Shown: positions 27,732-41,124, counted from the first letter of the stretch. The stretch is 64,000 nt of DNA from Actinomycetes bacterium (GCA_023432405.1 JAEYUQ010000015.1:1-64000); one strand, 5' to 3'. Program-made: numbers and translations. Notes: generated by a model not told the origin, from the letters alone.

Positions 27732-29564
27732 TTGCTGCGTACTCATTTAGCGGGCTCACTTCGTAAAGAAGCAGCCGGTTCAACCGTCACACTCTCTGGC
27801 TGGGTTGCTCGTCGGCGTGATCATGGTGGAGTTATCTTCATTGATCTTCGTGACCGTTCTGGTCTTGCCCAGGTGGTGTTCAGGAATTCTGAGGTAGCTG
27901 AGCAGGCGCATACACTCCGCAGCGAATACTGCATTCAAGTGACGGGTGTGGTGGAGTTACGTCCAGAAGGTTCTGCGAACCCGAACTTGAGCTCTGGCGA
28001 GGTTGAAGTCAATGTGGCCGAGCTGAGCATTCTGAATGAATCAGCAGCGCTACCCTTCCAAATTGAAGATGAACATACCTCCACTGTGGGCGAGGAAACA
28101 CGGCTTACATACCGTTACCTGGATTTGCGCCGCCAGCGCCAAGCCGAGGCACTGCGTTTGCGCTCGCGTGTGAACAAAGCCGCTCGCCGAGTATTAGAGC
28201 AGCATGATTTCACTGAGATTGAAACCCCAACCCTGACAAAATCCACTCCAGAAGGGGCACGTGACTTCCTAGTTCCCGCCCGGTTAAAACCGGGGTCATG
28301 GTATGCCTTGCCACAATCCCCACAGCTTTTCAAACAGCTTCTCATGGTGGCTGGCATGGAACGGTATTACCAGATTGCCCGCTGCTATCGTGACGAAGAT
28401 TTCAGGGCAGATCGTCAGCCGGAGTTCACTCAGTTGGACGTGGAAATGTCCTTCGTGGACCAAGAGGATGTCATTGCTCTTGCCGAGGATATTCTGAAGG
28501 CTCTCTGGCAAGAGATTGGGTATGAGATTCCTACTCCCATTCCTCGTATGACTTATGCCCACGCCATGAAGTACTACGGTTCAGACAAACCGGATCTGCG
28601 CTTCGACATCAAGATTGTGGAATGTACGGAGTTCTTCAAGAACACCACCTTTAGAGTGTTCCACAACGAGTACGTGGGCGCCGTCGTCATGGACGGCGGC
28701 GCATCTCAACCTCGCCGCACCCTTGATAATTGGCAGGAATGGGCGAAACAGCGTGGTGCTAAAGGGCTGGCCTACATCCTTGTAGGAGAAGACGGAACCC
28801 TGTCAGGGCCTGTAGCCAAGAACATCACGGACGAGGAGCGTGCAGGTATTGCAGACCACGTTGGCGCCAAGCCGGGGGACTGCATCTTCTTCGCGGCCGG
28901 TCCCACGAAACCCTCATGCGAACTTCTGGGAGCTGCTCGCCGGGAAATAGCTGACAGGCTTGGTCTCATTCATGAGGGAGATTGGGCGTTTACCTGGGTT
29001 GTTGATGCTCCCTTATTTGAAAAGAGTGCAGATGCAACGGCGTCGGGTGATGTGGCCTTAGGACATTCGTCCTGGACTGCTGTTCACCATGCTTTTACCT
29101 CGCCAAAGCCAGAGTCTATGGGCACCTTTGACACTGATCCCGGTTCGGCCCTGGCGTATGCCTATGACATTGTCTGCAATGGCAATGAAATTGGTGGCGG
29201 GTCTATCCGTATTCACCAGCCTGAAGTTCAGCAGCGAGTTTTCGCTGTCATGGGCATTACCCCGGAGGAGGCCGAAGAAAAGTTCGGTTTCTTGCTGCGG
29301 GCCTTCGCCTTTGGTGCGCCTCCTCATGGTGGCATTGCCTTTGGTTGGGATCGGATTGTATCCCTGTTGGGCGGTTTTGAGTCTATCCGGGATGTGATTG
29401 CCTTCCCGAAGACTGGTGGAGGATATGATCCCCTGACTGACGCCCCGGCTCCTATTACCAAGGAGCAGCGCCGTGAGGCTGGAATAGACGCCAAGCCCAA
29501 GAAAACAGAAAGTACAACCCACGCTGTGAAGGATCAGGTGTCCTCAGAACACGAGGACGCATAA
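27732..29564 (+). CDS. aspS: Aspartyl-tRNA synthetase
   Basis: A 610-residue bacterial-type AspRS with an N-terminal OB-fold anticodon domain ([22 protein letters not shown]), class II catalytic core ([29 protein letters not shown]), the inserted GAD domain (about 290-420) and motif 3 ([15 protein letters not shown]). The start is TTG with AAGGA upstream and gives the usual MLRTHLAG opening. Whether it also charges tRNA-Asn cannot be decided from this window. Confidence 0.97.
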   Translation: MLRTHLAGSLRKEAAGSTVTLSGWVARRRDHGGVIFIDLRDRSGLAQVVFRNSEVAEQAHTLRSEYCIQVTGVVELRPEGSANPNLSSGEVEVNVAELSILNESAALPFQIEDEHTSTVGEETRLTYRYLDLRRQRQAEALRLRSRVNKAARRVLEQHDFTEIETPTLTKSTPEGARDFLVPARLKPGSWYALPQSPQLFKQLLMVAGMERYYQIARCYRDEDFRADRQPEFTQLDVEMSFVDQEDVIALAEDILKALWQEIGYEIPTPIPRMTYAHAMKYYGSDKPDLRFDIKIVECTEFFKNTTFRVFHNEYVGAVVMDGGASQPRRTLDNWQEWAKQRGAKGLAYILVGEDGTLSGPVAKNITDEERAGIADHVGAKPGDCIFFAAGPTKPSCELLGAARREIADRLGLIHEGDWAFTWVVDAPLFEKSADATASGDVALGHSSWTAVHHAFTSPKPESMGTFDTDPGSALAYAYDIVCNGNEIGGGSIRIHQPEVQQRVFAVMGITPEEAEEKFGFLLRAFAFGAPPHGGIAFGWDRIVSLLGGFESIRDVIAFPKTGGGYDPLTDAPAPITKEQRREAGIDAKPKKTESTTHAVKDQVSSEHEDA

Positions 29565-29591
29565 CAACGAGAAGACATCAGGAGAAGAACC

Positions 29592-30793
29592 GTGCTGAGC
29601 ACCGAAGCTATTGTTGAGACTGCACAGAGATTGCTCTCGCGTCGCTTCGGGGGCTATCAAACCCTGGCTGATGTTACGGAGCTCAGCAGTCCAGGCTCCT
29701 CTGTTGTTCTGAGAGCGAAGGTAACTAACCCCACCTTCCTGGAACAGCGAAGTCTCATCGTCAAATACATTCCCGCAACAGGAGCGGTTGTGGATGATGC
29801 TGCTCTTCTGCGAGAGGTAGTGGCCTATCAATTCACTACCTCCCTGCCTAAGGCTGACCGTCCAGGACCGGCTCTTATCGGCTATGACATCCAGCAGCGC
29901 ATTCTTATCATCACTGATGCCGGTGATGGTGACACCCTGGCTGATTTCTTGGAGAGCTCTCATTCGGAAGAGCGGCTGGCTGTCATACGTCAGCTAGGCA
30001 GGTCCCTTGGGAGAATGCACGCTGCCACTTTTGGGCGAGAGGATGAATTCCATGTCCTCATGAATCGTATGCTCAAGCAATACGAAAAGCTGAGCGATAT
30101 CGACGCCCGTCGCAATATGGCTCTCTTGCGTTCCATTGATGTGGGCAGTTCGATGCTCTGCGAGGCGGGGTTGTGTGTGCCCGATACGGTTAGCACTCTG
30201 GCGCGGGATTCCCGACGTCGTCTGGAATCCGGGAAGCACCGTGCCTTCACACCCTATGATTTAGCGCCGGATAACATCATTCTGGCAGACGGTCTGAAAT
30301 TCTTGGACTACGAATGGGCCGGTTTTAGGGATGTCACCTTTGATCTGGCAGGAGTCATAGCGGGTTTTCCTCAGTACCTCTTTTCACGTCCTATCGCCGA
30401 TGAAGAAGTGGATGTGCTCATCGAGGCTTGGGCGAGTGAAGTGTCTCCTGTGTGGTCACGAGTGAAAGACAGGCAGCATCTCAACCACCGATTGTTGGCT
30501 GCCCTCATTGGTTGGGCCCTGTCTGGGGTGGCTCTTCTGCAACATGGAACGCTCTATTCCCTGGTGGACGGGGGAGAAGAAGGCGGGGAGACAACTTCCT
30601 CAGAGTCTTCTGATGTTGGGGACATACTGCGCCCGGCTGGTGAGGAGCCTTTTAGTGACTCCGAAATCCTCATTCGCGCAGATCTCACAGAGACCTTTTC
30701 GGCTTTAGCTCGTTTTGTTTCCCGCATGGGAGAGCCGGACTTGGCGAGTGTTCAAACCTTTGCCCAGGATGTTGTGGCACGGCTTGAGTCATA

Positions 30794-30794
<1 letters not shown>
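29592..30794 (+). CDS. APH/choline-kinase-like phosphotransferase of unknown substrate
   Basis: A 400-residue protein with the aminoglycoside phosphotransferase-like kinase fold. The catalytic loop is [13 protein letters not shown] (about 218-230), with Asp and Asn in the correct places though the usual HGD His is replaced, and the metal-binding Asp follows in [18 protein letters not shown]. The N-terminal lobe contains LIVKYIP. A 40-residue acidic insertion near 325-360 is probably disordered. GTG 29592 follows AGGAGAAG. The gene lies between aspS and rarA, overlapping rarA by one base (TAATG). A small-molecule kinase is the best guess; drug resistance is not implied. Confidence 0.82.
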
Positions 30795-32140
<1,346 letters not shown>

Positions 32141-32228
32141 GCGTTATTCCTGGTCATTTCCCGGTGTGGCGTATTATTGCCGGAGTCCTCTTTCGCTCTT
32201 GCGATACAACACAAGGAGTTCAAGTCCG

Positions 32229-34904
32229 ATGCAGACCCATGAAATTAGGGAACGGTTCATCCAGCATTTTGTGAAAGCCGGTCACACCCTGGCTCCCAGC
32301 GCCTCTCTGGTTGTGGATGATCCTAATCTGCTTTTTGTGAATGCAGGTATGGTGCCCTTCAAACCCTATTTTCTGGGGCAACAAACTCCTCCCTTTGAGA
32401 ATGGAACAGCCACATCCATTCAGAAGTGTGTGCGCACTCTCGATATTGATGAAGTTGGCGTGACCACACGCCACAACACCTTCTTCCAGATGGCGGGCAA
32501 CTTCTCCTTTGGGCAGTATTTCAAAGAAGGAGCCATCACTCACGCCTGGACTCTCCTGACTGATCCCCTGGACCAGGGAGGTTATGGGTTTGACCCGGAG
32601 CGCCTCTGGGTGACGGTGTACCTGGATGATGACGAAGCTGCCGACATCTGGCATAAGAAGATCGGTATTCCCCTTGAGCGTATTCAACGTCTGGGTATGA
32701 AGGATAATTACTGGTCAATGGGTGTTCCTGGGCCTTGTGGGCCGTGTTCGGAGATCTACTATGACCGTGGTCCCGCCTATGGTAAAGAGGGCGGTCCGGT
32801 GGTTGATGATAACCGCTACATGGAAATCTGGAATCTGGTCTTCATGGAAAAAGAGCGCGGAGCTGGATTCGGGAAAGAAGAATTCGAGATAGTCGGGGAT
32901 CTTCCAAAGAAGAATATTGATACCGGTATGGGTGTGGAGCGGGTTGCTTGTATTCTCCAGGGGGTCGAAAACGTCTATGAGACGGACTTGCTGAGGCCGG
33001 TGATTGACGAGGCACAAAGGCTCAGTGGTAGCACCTACGAAGACGGCAATCCAGAAAACGATCGTCGTTTCCGTGTTATCGCTGACCACGCTCGTACCGC
33101 AATGATGATTATTGTGGACGGCGTTACACCCTCCAATGAAGGACGTGGGTATATTCTGCGTCGTCTCATGCGCCGTATTATCCGATCGGCCACGATGTTG
33201 GGCGTTCAGGGGCGTTGTATGGAGTCCTTCATGAATATCATCATGGACACCATGACTCCCTCCTACCCGGAGATCGCGGAGAACCGTGAGCGTGTGATAC
33301 GTACTGCCGTTAATGAGGAAAGTGCCTTCTTGAAAACCTTGGAGGCAGGTACTGCCCGTTTCGATAACACCCTGGAAACACTGCGTCAGCAGGGCAGTTC
33401 CCTTATTGACGGCGCTCGAGCCTTTGAGCTGCATGATACTTACGGTTTCCCCATTGAATTGACTATTGAGATGGCTGCTGAGCATGGGCTGACTGTGGAT
33501 CAGGAACGTTTTACTCAGCTTATGGAAGAGCAGCGTGAGCGGGCGAAAGCCGATAGCCGCGCCAAGAAGCACGGGCATACAGACCTCAGTGTTTACCGTG
33601 AATGGGTGGATAATCATCCCACCCGCTTTACTGGGTACGAGGAGTTGGAGAGCGAAGCTACAGTGCTGGGTTTGCTCTCTGAAAATCGGAAGATTCAGGA
33701 GGCCACTGAAGGTCAAGAAGTAGAGGTTATCCTAGATTCCACCCCGCTATACGGCGAGTCTGGTGGCCAGTTGGGAGATCGTGGGCAGATCATCGTAGGG
33801 GACTCACTGCTTGATGTCACTGACGTGCAGAAAGTGGCAAAGAAGGTGTGGGTACATAAAGCGCGTGTTGTCAGGGGTGGCGTGGCTCTAGGAGATGAGG
33901 TTCTGGCTCGTGTGGATAACACGTGGCGACACGGAGCTCGTCAGGCTCACTCGGCTACTCACCTGATTCATGCGGCGCTTCGCCAGGTGTTAGGCAACAC
34001 TGCTGTTCAAGCTGGTTCTATGAATAAGCCCGGGTATCTGCGTTTTGACTTCTCGTATGGTGCCGCGCTGACTGAGGAACAATTACGAGACATTCAGCTG
34101 ATTGCCAATGAGGCTGTTGATGCGGACTGGACGGTCAATACCATCGAGACCTCCCTTGAGGAAGCGAAGGCTATGGGCGCGATGGCTTTGTTTACTGAAA
34201 ACTATGGGGATCGAGTCCGCGTGGTAGAGATGGGTGGACCGTTTTCGATGGAGTTGTGTGGTGGAACACACGTAGCCCATTCCTCACAAATAGGTCCGGT
34301 GTCTGTCCTGGGGGAGTCTTCCGTGGGCTCTGGTGTGCGTCGTATTGAGGCCTACTCGGGTTTGGATTCTTTCCACCGTCTATCTACGGAATCTGCTTTG
34401 GTTAACGGACTTGCCAGCTCCCTGAAGGCGCGTCCTGAGGAATTACCGGAACGTGTTGCTCAGCTCACAGAGAAGTTGAAGGAAGCTGAAAAGCGTCTTG
34501 AGCAGATGCACCTTCAGCGTGTGGAATCTCAGGCTGCGGCTCTGCTCAACCAGGTGGAGCAGCATGGCACTGTGGCATTCTTAGGTGCTCAACTGCCTCA
34601 AGGCACCACCATGAAGGATCTGCGCCCAGTGGCTAGTGATTTACTCGGTAAATTAGGGACTCAGCCTGCAGTTGTTGTTCTTGGAGCTGATGATAACCAG
34701 GGCAAAGCCCCACTGGTGGCAGCAGTGAATTCCGCTGCGGTATCCATTGGGCTCAACGCTGGTGACCTTGTCCGCGTTGCTATGACAGTCCTCGGAGGAA
34801 AAGGCGGCGGAAAGCCCTCTCTGGCTCAAGGGTCGGGCTCTCGTCCTGGTGAGTTTCATGCGGCCTTCGCAGCACTTCGTGCTGAGCTAGACGCTAGAAA
34901 CTAA
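32229..34904 (+). CDS. alaS: Alanyl-tRNA synthetase
   Basis: An 891-residue class II synthetase. The catalytic domain starts at [14 protein letters not shown] and contains [19 protein letters not shown]; the editing domain has the zinc ligands HSATHLIH and CGGTH; a coiled segment (about 735-765, [12 protein letters not shown]) and the C-Ala domain end the protein. ATG 32229 has AAGGAG ten bases upstream. The frame is open back to 31803, but that part overlaps rarA in another frame and is rejected. Confidence 0.97.
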   Translation: MQTHEIRERFIQHFVKAGHTLAPSASLVVDDPNLLFVNAGMVPFKPYFLGQQTPPFENGTATSIQKCVRTLDIDEVGVTTRHNTFFQMAGNFSFGQYFKEGAITHAWTLLTDPLDQGGYGFDPERLWVTVYLDDDEAADIWHKKIGIPLERIQRLGMKDNYWSMGVPGPCGPCSEIYYDRGPAYGKEGGPVVDDNRYMEIWNLVFMEKERGAGFGKEEFEIVGDLPKKNIDTGMGVERVACILQGVENVYETDLLRPVIDEAQRLSGSTYEDGNPENDRRFRVIADHARTAMMIIVDGVTPSNEGRGYILRRLMRRIIRSATMLGVQGRCMESFMNIIMDTMTPSYPEIAENRERVIRTAVNEESAFLKTLEAGTARFDNTLETLRQQGSSLIDGARAFELHDTYGFPIELTIEMAAEHGLTVDQERFTQLMEEQRERAKADSRAKKHGHTDLSVYREWVDNHPTRFTGYEELESEATVLGLLSENRKIQEATEGQEVEVILDSTPLYGESGGQLGDRGQIIVGDSLLDVTDVQKVAKKVWVHKARVVRGGVALGDEVLARVDNTWRHGARQAHSATHLIHAALRQVLGNTAVQAGSMNKPGYLRFDFSYGAALTEEQLRDIQLIANEAVDADWTVNTIETSLEEAKAMGAMALFTENYGDRVRVVEMGGPFSMELCGGTHVAHSSQIGPVSVLGESSVGSGVRRIEAYSGLDSFHRLSTESALVNGLASSLKARPEELPERVAQLTEKLKEAEKRLEQMHLQRVESQAAALLNQVEQHGTVAFLGAQLPQGTTMKDLRPVASDLLGKLGTQPAVVVLGADDNQGKAPLVAAVNSAAVSIGLNAGDLVRVAMTVLGGKGGGKPSLAQGSGSRPGEFHAAFAALRAELDARN

Positions 34905-34958
34905 TGTTCCAGAGCTGAGGCTGTGTGAGATTCATTCTGTAATCAAATCGTTAGTAAT

Positions 34959-34994
34959 TTGTGTCAGAATGTCACTGTTCTATGCTGTAGTCTG
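34959..34994 (+). promoter_or_regulatory. Promoter of ruvX-mltG-aro block
   Basis: TTGTGT (34959-34964), a 16-base spacer and TATGCT (34981-34986) form a reasonable sigma-70-type promoter. The ATG at 34995 lies eight bases after the -10, so the ruvX mRNA is probably leaderless or nearly so. Confidence 0.6.
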
Positions 34995-35552
34995 ATGAGG
35001 ACTGGAATTACACCGATGAAACTCTTGCCTGATGTCCCTGGGAATAATGATCCTGGCCCAGGTCGCCGCCTGGGAATAGACGTTGGTACAGTGCGCATTG
35101 GTGTTGCAGTTTCCGATCGTGACGGTGTCTTAGCTATGCCCGTGGAAACCATTTCACGGACTACTCGTTTCAGAGATCGTGACAGTGAGGATATTGACCG
35201 CATCATGCAGCTCATAGCAGAGTATGACGCGGTTGAGGTGGTAGTTGGTTTACCGCGTGATTTACACGGTAACGGGTCTCGGAGCGTGAAACACGCATCG
35301 GACTTTGCGTTCCGTATAAATCGTCGGTTGGCCTCATGCCAACTGAATCATCCTGTGATGGTTCGGATGGCAGATGAGCGATTGACAACCGTCATTGCTT
35401 CTCAGGCGCTCCGGGCTTCTGGGGTGACAGCAAAGGCGGGGCGTCGAATTGTTGATCAAGCCGCTGCAGTAGAAATACTGCAAAGTTGGTTAGATGGGCG
35501 TCGGCACGCTGGGAATGATGGAGATCTCGGAGAAAGAGAAACCGGAGAGTAA
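34995..35552 (+). CDS. ruvX: YqgF/RuvX putative pre-16S rRNA nuclease
   Basis: A 185-residue RNase H-like protein of the YqgF family, thought to process the 5' end of 16S rRNA. The core motifs are [26 protein letters not shown] (family GLP motif) and ADERLTT, with the final acidic residue in [13 protein letters not shown] 34995 fits the promoter directly upstream; ATG 35016 is an alternative. The pair alaS-ruvX followed by mltG is common in bacteria. Confidence 0.93.
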   Translation: MRTGITPMKLLPDVPGNNDPGPGRRLGIDVGTVRIGVAVSDRDGVLAMPVETISRTTRFRDRDSEDIDRIMQLIAEYDAVEVVVGLPRDLHGNGSRSVKHASDFAFRINRRLASCQLNHPVMVRMADERLTTVIASQALRASGVTAKAGRRIVDQAAAVEILQSWLDGRRHAGNDGDLGERETGE

Positions 35553-35558
35553 CGAGTT

Positions 35559-36800
35559 ATGGCTAACTACCAGAATCAGCGTTATCGTCCGCGTACCGGG
35601 CAGCGTACCCAGGTGACGCCTCCGTCAAGTTCAGAGTCTGGACGTCACCGCGCTCCGGCCATGCAACGCCAACGAGGTCTCTCCGTGGTGATTGCCGCGT
35701 CTATCCTTGTGCTCTTAGCCATCGGTTACATTGTGTTTCAGATGTTCAGTGGTAATGGTCTGTTTGTGTCCAAGGATTACTCCGGGTCAGGTAACGGTCA
35801 GCCAATTCTTGTGGAAATCAAGGAAGGTTCCACAGTCTCCGAATTGGGGCCAGAGCTCGTTGAGAAGGGCGTCGTCAAGAGCAATACAGCGTTTTTGGCT
35901 GCTGCAAATGCCAGCCCTGCTGCCGGTGACGTGCAACCAGGTTTTTATCGTCTCCAAGGAGAGATGAGCAGCACCGCTGCTGTGGATGCACTTCTCGATC
36001 CTGCCAACAAAGTTGAACCACTCAAAGTGGTGGGTGGCGCCACTCTCAACGATGTTCGCGTTGTCGGCGGAGATACCCGCTTCGGAATCTTCACTTTGCT
36101 GTCCCAAGCAACCTGTCATGACGGCTCCCCGAAGTGTATCCCCGTGGAACAGTTCCGGGACGCGGCCGGGAAAACTCCTCTAGACCAGTTGGGTGTTCCT
36201 GACTGGGCAATGCAGGCTGTTTTAGCTCGGGGTGATGATCCCCGTCGTATAGAGGGTCTCATTGCTCCCGGTGAGTACATCATTAATCCCCAGGAGAGCC
36301 CTAGTACTATTCTGCGAACCCTCATTGTAAAGTCCGTAGACATCTACAACAAGTCTGGGATTGTCCAGGCTGCCGAGGCCAATAACCTGTCTCCGTATGA
36401 GTTACTGATTGCGGCTTCACTAGTGGAACGCGAGGCTCCTGCGGGAGACTTTGACAAGGTAGCTCGGGTGATTTTGAACCGCTTGGCCATTGATATGGCC
36501 CTGCAATTTGATTCCACTGTGAATTACGACCTTCCTGAACAGGAAGTGCAGACCAATGATTCAGATCGTGAGCGCGTGACTCCGTGGAATACCTATGCCT
36601 CCCCAGGGCTTCCAGCCACTCCCATTTCGAGTCCTTCGGAGAAAGCCATCACCGCTATGGAACATCCGGCTGAGGGGCCGTGGCTCTACTTTGTGACTAT
36701 CGACCAGTCTGGTACCACTGAGTTCAATGAGACCTTGGAACAGCACAATGCGTCAGTGGCGAAAGCTCAGCAAAGTGGTGTTCTGGATAGTGCTCGCTGA
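35559..36800 (+). CDS. mltG: Endolytic murein transglycosylase MltG
   Basis: A 413-residue membrane protein with a polar 45-residue cytoplasmic start, one membrane helix (about 46-66) and an extracytoplasmic YceG-like domain. The catalytic Glu is in AASLVEREA (about 289), with LQFDSTVNYDL and NTYASPGLPATPI downstream as in the family. MltG cuts nascent peptidoglycan strands and sets glycan length. ATG 35559 comes seven bases after ruvX, and the stop overlaps aroE (TGATG). Confidence 0.95.
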   Translation: MANYQNQRYRPRTGQRTQVTPPSSSESGRHRAPAMQRQRGLSVVIAASILVLLAIGYIVFQMFSGNGLFVSKDYSGSGNGQPILVEIKEGSTVSELGPELVEKGVVKSNTAFLAAANASPAAGDVQPGFYRLQGEMSSTAAVDALLDPANKVEPLKVVGGATLNDVRVVGGDTRFGIFTLLSQATCHDGSPKCIPVEQFRDAAGKTPLDQLGVPDWAMQAVLARGDDPRRIEGLIAPGEYIINPQESPSTILRTLIVKSVDIYNKSGIVQAAEANNLSPYELLIAASLVEREAPAGDFDKVARVILNRLAIDMALQFDSTVNYDLPEQEVQTNDSDRERVTPWNTYASPGLPATPISSPSEKAITAMEHPAEGPWLYFVTIDQSGTTEFNETLEQHNASVAKAQQSGVLDSAR

Positions 36801-37621
36801 TGCAGTGCGCCGTTCTAGGCTCACCTATTGAGCATTCCTTGTCTCCTGTCTTGCACAATGCTGGTTTTCAGGCAGTGCGCCTGACAGGCTGGTCATACAC
36901 TGCTCGGGAGTGTACTGCCGAGGAGCTGCCTGGTGTACTGCAAGAAGCCTCAGATGAGGTGGGCGGCTATTCTGTGACCATGCCCTGTAAGTTTGCTGCC
37001 CTGCACGCAGCTGATGAGGTGACTGAGCGCGCGCGTCTTATAGGTTCAGCCAATACTCTTATTCCTACCGAACACGGTTGGCGTGCAGATAACACAGATT
37101 GCGAAGGTGTTACGGGAGCGTTGGCTGAAATGGGTATTACCCATGTGGATTCTGCCGTCATTGTGGGTGCTGGTGGAACCTCCAGACCCGCTCTCTACGC
37201 CCTAACGCGCATGGGTGCTCGTCATATTACGGTGATTAATCGAACCCCACGGGCACATGAGTTTGCTGATCTTGTGAGCTGGAGTTCCGCTACCGTGGAT
37301 TTTCAACCGTTTTCTGCAGACATCGAGACCCTGAGCCTGGAGGCCGATGTTCTGATCTCAACAGTCCCTGCAGCCGCCTTGGATGCTTATTACAAGCACT
37401 TAGCTCACGCTCCGCTCTTAGATGTGATTTACAATCCCTGGCCGACGCCGCTAGCCACCCAGTGCGCTGCCAATGGTTACCCGGTGGTAGGAGGGTACTC
37501 CATGCTTGTGAATCAGGCCTTCAGCCAATTTGAGCAGTTCACAGGAATGCCTGCTCCCCAAGAAGCTATGCGTGACGCACTGCGTCGCGCTGTGAGCCCC
37601 TCAGCGGCTATCAGGAGCTAG
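36800..37621 (+). CDS. aroE: Shikimate dehydrogenase
   Basis: A 273-residue enzyme reducing 3-dehydroshikimate to shikimate with NADPH. The substrate site SPIEHSLSPVLHNAGF, DNTDCEGV and the nucleotide loop GAGGTSRPAL (about 117-126) are present. The catalytic Lys normally found in the xxMPxK motif is in VTMPCKFAAL. It overlaps mltG and belongs to the shikimate block that continues with aroC-aroK-aroB-aroQ. Confidence 0.95.
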   Translation: MQCAVLGSPIEHSLSPVLHNAGFQAVRLTGWSYTARECTAEELPGVLQEASDEVGGYSVTMPCKFAALHAADEVTERARLIGSANTLIPTEHGWRADNTDCEGVTGALAEMGITHVDSAVIVGAGGTSRPALYALTRMGARHITVINRTPRAHEFADLVSWSSATVDFQPFSADIETLSLEADVLISTVPAAALDAYYKHLAHAPLLDVIYNPWPTPLATQCAANGYPVVGGYSMLVNQAFSQFEQFTGMPAPQEAMRDALRRAVSPSAAIRS

Positions 37622-37679
37622 ACTCTGGGATAGCTATCCGGTTCATGGGGGAGCCGGTCTATTGGAGGGGGGCTTTCAC

Positions 37680-38213
37680 ATGGTTCGTGACGTGCTGAGT
37701 ACCAGCATGGAATTGCCTGCGCAAGACAGTACAACGGTTGTTCTGAGTGCTCTTGTGGTGCTGTGGGCAGCAGCGTTGTGTTACTGCGATCTGCGCTGGA
37801 AAACATTGCCAGATAGCCTGACTCTCTCCGCGGGAGCTGGAGCCATAGTGGTAGCGCTTCACAACAATCCGCTGGTGTGCTGGGGTGGACTTATATGGGC
37901 GGGAACGTACCTTGTAGTAGCACTTATCATGGGTGCAACCAGTACTTCCTCTGAATCTGGACCTGTGGGTGGGGGTGATATCAAGCTGGCAGTGCCTCTG
38001 GGAATCTGTGTGTGCGCTGCTGGGGGAGTGTGGGCTGTGCTCTGCGCTATGGCTGTAGCACAACTGATGACGTTGGCTCTTGTTCTCCTTCGGTATTGCC
38101 TCGTCCGCGTCGCGTTTGTATCAGGGCGCTTAGGCAAGTTACAGCCAGTAGCTCACGGGCCAGCTATGATTCTGGCGGCGCTCCTGACTGCTGTAGCCAG
38201 CACCGGAGGATAG
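37680..38213 (+). CDS. A24-family prepilin peptidase (short form)
   Basis: A 177-residue membrane protein with about six helices. The two catalytic aspartates are in CDLRWKTLPD and in GGGDIKL, the type IV prepilin peptidase signature. The N-terminal methyltransferase domain of PilD/GspO is absent, as in many actinobacterial versions. ATG 37680 follows GGAGGGGGG. No pilin or Tad genes are near, yet the site between aroE and aroC is shared by corynebacteria, so the substrate genes must lie elsewhere if they exist. Confidence 0.88.
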   Translation: MVRDVLSTSMELPAQDSTTVVLSALVVLWAAALCYCDLRWKTLPDSLTLSAGAGAIVVALHNNPLVCWGGLIWAGTYLVVALIMGATSTSSESGPVGGGDIKLAVPLGICVCAAGGVWAVLCAMAVAQLMTLALVLLRYCLVRVAFVSGRLGKLQPVAHGPAMILAALLTAVASTGG

Positions 38214-38270
38214 AATCTGCGCGCAAAGTATGAACTGCTTGCGCAGACCTGAGATGGAGCGTGCAAAGAT

Positions 38271-39482
38271 ATGACTATGTTGCGTTGGACTACCGCTGGA
38301 GAATCCCACGGCCAGGCTCTTATCGCTCTCCTTGAGCGTATGCCGGCTGGTGTTTCGGTTACTCGTGAAGATATTGCTCATCAACTGGCGCGGCGTCGTC
38401 TGGGATATGGACGAGGTGCCCGTCAACAGTTTGAAGAAGACGAGCTCACTCTTCTTGCCGGTATCCGTCACGGAAAAACTTTGGGTAGTCCCATCGCCAT
38501 CATGATTGGGAACACCGAATGGCCCAAGTGGACAACAATTATGTCTCCAGATCCCATTGACTTGGAGGATCCTGAGGTGGCGCAGAGCATGGCGTCAGGG
38601 CGTGGGGCCCACCTGACTCGACCACGTCCGGGGCACGCTGATTTTGCGGGAATGCTGAAATACGGGCAGGAGGAAGCCCGGCCCATCTTGGAGAGATCAT
38701 CAGCTCGAGAGACGGCTGCACGCTGTGCCTGCGGTGCTGTGGCTAAAAACTTCCTGCGAGAAACCCTTGGGGTTGAGGTTATCTCTCATGTGCTGTCAAT
38801 CGGATCTACACAGCCTGTCACAATGACGCCCACTGCGGCAGATTTGGACCTTATCGACGCCTCTCCAGTGCGCTCCTGTGACAAGGACGCTGAGGCCCTT
38901 ATGGTGGAGGAGATCAACCAGGCCAAGAAGGCTGGGGATACTTTGGGCGGCGTCGTCGAGGTACTGGTAGAGGGATTGCCCATAGGGTTGGGCTCCCATA
39001 TCAGCGGAGAGGATCGCCTGGATAGCCAGCTTGCCGCAGCAGTGATGGGTATCCAATCGGTGAAAGGTGTTGAGATTGGTGATGGTTTTGCTGAAGCTCG
39101 GCGCCGCGGAAGTCAGGCCCACGATGAGATTCTGAGGGATGATTCAGGGGTTCATCGAGCCACCAACCGTGCTGGGGGTGTTGAGGGGGGGATGACGAAT
39201 GGGGAAACCCTGCGCCTGCGGGCAGCGTTTAAACCTATTTCCACGGTGCCACGTGCGTTGCGCACCGTGGATATGAAAAACGGTGAGGAGGCCAAGGGGT
39301 TTCATCAGCGTTCTGATGTGTGCATCGTGCCAGCAGGTGGTGTAGTGGCTGAAGCAATGGTGGCCTTGGTGCTGGCTCGGGCGGTATTGACGAAGTTTGG
39401 TGGCGACAGTGTGGAAGAAACCAGCCGGAATATTGATAGTTATCTAGCAGAGGTTGCCGAGCGTTTGGAGTTCCGCTCATGA
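38271..39482 (+). CDS. aroC: Chorismate synthase
   Basis: A 403-residue FMN-dependent enzyme making chorismate from EPSP. Family motifs [30 protein letters not shown] and [18 protein letters not shown] are present. ATG 38271 is used (a second ATG follows at 38277); an upstream GGAG is rather distant. The stop overlaps aroK by four bases. Confidence 0.96.
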   Translation: MTMLRWTTAGESHGQALIALLERMPAGVSVTREDIAHQLARRRLGYGRGARQQFEEDELTLLAGIRHGKTLGSPIAIMIGNTEWPKWTTIMSPDPIDLEDPEVAQSMASGRGAHLTRPRPGHADFAGMLKYGQEEARPILERSSARETAARCACGAVAKNFLRETLGVEVISHVLSIGSTQPVTMTPTAADLDLIDASPVRSCDKDAEALMVEEINQAKKAGDTLGGVVEVLVEGLPIGLGSHISGEDRLDSQLAAAVMGIQSVKGVEIGDGFAEARRRGSQAHDEILRDDSGVHRATNRAGGVEGGMTNGETLRLRAAFKPISTVPRALRTVDMKNGEEAKGFHQRSDVCIVPAGGVVAEAMVALVLARAVLTKFGGDSVEETSRNIDSYLAEVAERLEFRS

Positions 39483-39994
39483 GATTGCCTCATAATAACC
39501 TCATTTTGGTAGGGCCTCCAGGGGCGGGGAAGTCCACTATTGGGCGTCGTCTTGCTAGGGCTCTCAATCAGCCTCTTGTGGATACGGATGCTCTTATCGA
39601 GAAAACCACGGGGGAAACCTGTGGACAGACTTTCCGGCGTCTCGGAGAGCCTGGATTCCGCGAGCTTGAGGCTCAGGTAGTGGCTGAGGCTCTGGCGCAA
39701 CCCGGCATTATCAGCCTGGGTGGGGGAGCTGTGGTTACGCCCGCCACCCGGGAGTTGCTCAAACCTCTGGATGTGGTGTGGATTGATGTTTCCGCTGAAG
39801 AGGGGGCTCGGCGTACAGCACCGGAAAATACCCGTCCAGTTCTGGCGGCTGAGAATCCGCTGGAGCACTATCGCAATCTTCTGGCTGAGCGTGAACCCTG
39901 GTACTCAGAGGTGGCAACCTGCAGAGTGAAAACCGATAACAAGACACCACAGAGAGTGGTCTCCATTATTCTGGGAAAACTAGACACGCTCTAG
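39479..39994 (+). CDS. aroK: Shikimate kinase
   Basis: A 171-residue P-loop kinase phosphorylating shikimate. The Walker A motif is [15 protein letters not shown] (about 12-26), the shikimate-binding DTDALIE follows, and the GGG motif is in [11 protein letters not shown] 39479 overlaps the aroC stop (ATGA), so the two are coupled. Its product feeds AroA, which is not in this window. Confidence 0.95.
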   Translation: MRLPHNNLILVGPPGAGKSTIGRRLARALNQPLVDTDALIEKTTGETCGQTFRRLGEPGFRELEAQVVAEALAQPGIISLGGGAVVTPATRELLKPLDVVWIDVSAEEGARRTAPENTRPVLAAENPLEHYRNLLAEREPWYSEVATCRVKTDNKTPQRVVSIILGKLDTL

Positions 39995-40040
39995 ACCAGG
40001 AATAAGCAGTGTGGTCTGGCTCAGGAGTAAAGGAGCTCTC

Positions 40041-41114
40041 ATGATGACATCAATTGACGTACACGGTCCACATCCCTATCAAGTCATTCTGGGCAGTGAT
40101 CTCGGCGGCCAGATTGCTGATCGCGTGGCTTGCTGTCACCATGTGGTGCTCATAGTGCAACCCTCCGTTCGCAGTGTTGCTGAAAAAATACAGGCTGAAC
40201 TCAGACAAAGAGGAACGCACAGCACCATCATTGATATTCCCGACGCTGAGGATGGGAAAACATATCAGGTTCTGGAGCGGTGTTGGGATGTCTTGGGTGA
40301 CGTCGGTATGAACCGTGATGATGCGGTAATCGGTGTTGGGGGTGGCGCTACAACGGATCTCGCTGGTTTTGTGGCTGCCAGTTGGATGCGGGGTATCCGC
40401 GTGATTCAGGTGCCTACCTCGCTGTTAGCAATGGTGGATGCCGCTGTAGGAGGCAAAACAGGAATTAATACTCCAGCGGGCAAAAACCTCGTAGGAGCCT
40501 TTCACGAGCCTGACGCTGTTTTTATTGATCGTGATCATATTGCCAGTTTGCCCAGAGCTGAGCTGGTTTCAGGGTCTGCCGAGATTATTAAAACTGGCTT
40601 TATTGCTGACGAAGAAATCCTTGGTCTCTATGAAAAAGACCCGGTAGCTGCAATGGATGTGCATGGAGTATTACCCGAGCTCATTGAGCGCTCTGTGCGG
40701 GTGAAGGCCTCTGTAGTGTCACAGGATCTCAAGGAGTCAGGGCTTCGAGAGATGCTGAACTACGGTCATACTTTTGGGCACGCTATCGAGCAGCGAGAAA
40801 ATTATCGTTGGCGCCACGGCAATGCTGTGGCGGTGGGCATGATGTTTGCGGCTCATCTCGCCCTGGGGCGTGGTCTCATTGACGCTGAGTTTGTGGAGAG
40901 GCACCGCAGGATTCTTAGCTCCGTGGGCCTTCCTACCTCCTATGAGCCTGGTCACTTCGCTGAGCTGAAAGAAGCCATGATGCACGATAAGAAGAACAGG
41001 GACGGAAACCTTCGGTTTGTACTTCTTAATGGCGTGGAATCAGTGACGCGCATCGTAGGCCCTAGCGATGATGAACTGGAGGCTGCCTACCACAAGATTT
41101 CCTCGGAACATTAA
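40041..41114 (+). CDS. aroB: 3-dehydroquinate synthase
   Basis: A 357-residue NAD- and Zn-dependent enzyme turning DAHP into 3-dehydroquinate. The glycine-rich [37 protein letters not shown] and the zinc ligands in [11 protein letters not shown]... (read [11 protein letters not shown], about 240-250) are visible. ATG 40041 (or 40044) follows AAAGGAG; the frame runs back to 40011. It is the third gene of aroCKBQ. Confidence 0.96.
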   Translation: MMTSIDVHGPHPYQVILGSDLGGQIADRVACCHHVVLIVQPSVRSVAEKIQAELRQRGTHSTIIDIPDAEDGKTYQVLERCWDVLGDVGMNRDDAVIGVGGGATTDLAGFVAASWMRGIRVIQVPTSLLAMVDAAVGGKTGINTPAGKNLVGAFHEPDAVFIDRDHIASLPRAELVSGSAEIIKTGFIADEEILGLYEKDPVAAMDVHGVLPELIERSVRVKASVVSQDLKESGLREMLNYGHTFGHAIEQRENYRWRHGNAVAVGMMFAAHLALGRGLIDAEFVERHRRILSSVGLPTSYEPGHFAELKEAMMHDKKNRDGNLRFVLLNGVESVTRIVGPSDDELEAAYHKISSEH

Positions 41115-41124
41115 GGGATGGGTT

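Noticed and set aside
32715..33716. 333-codon open frame on the minus strand inside alaS
   Set aside because: The alaS frame is fully conserved over this segment and the antisense product has no recognisable features.
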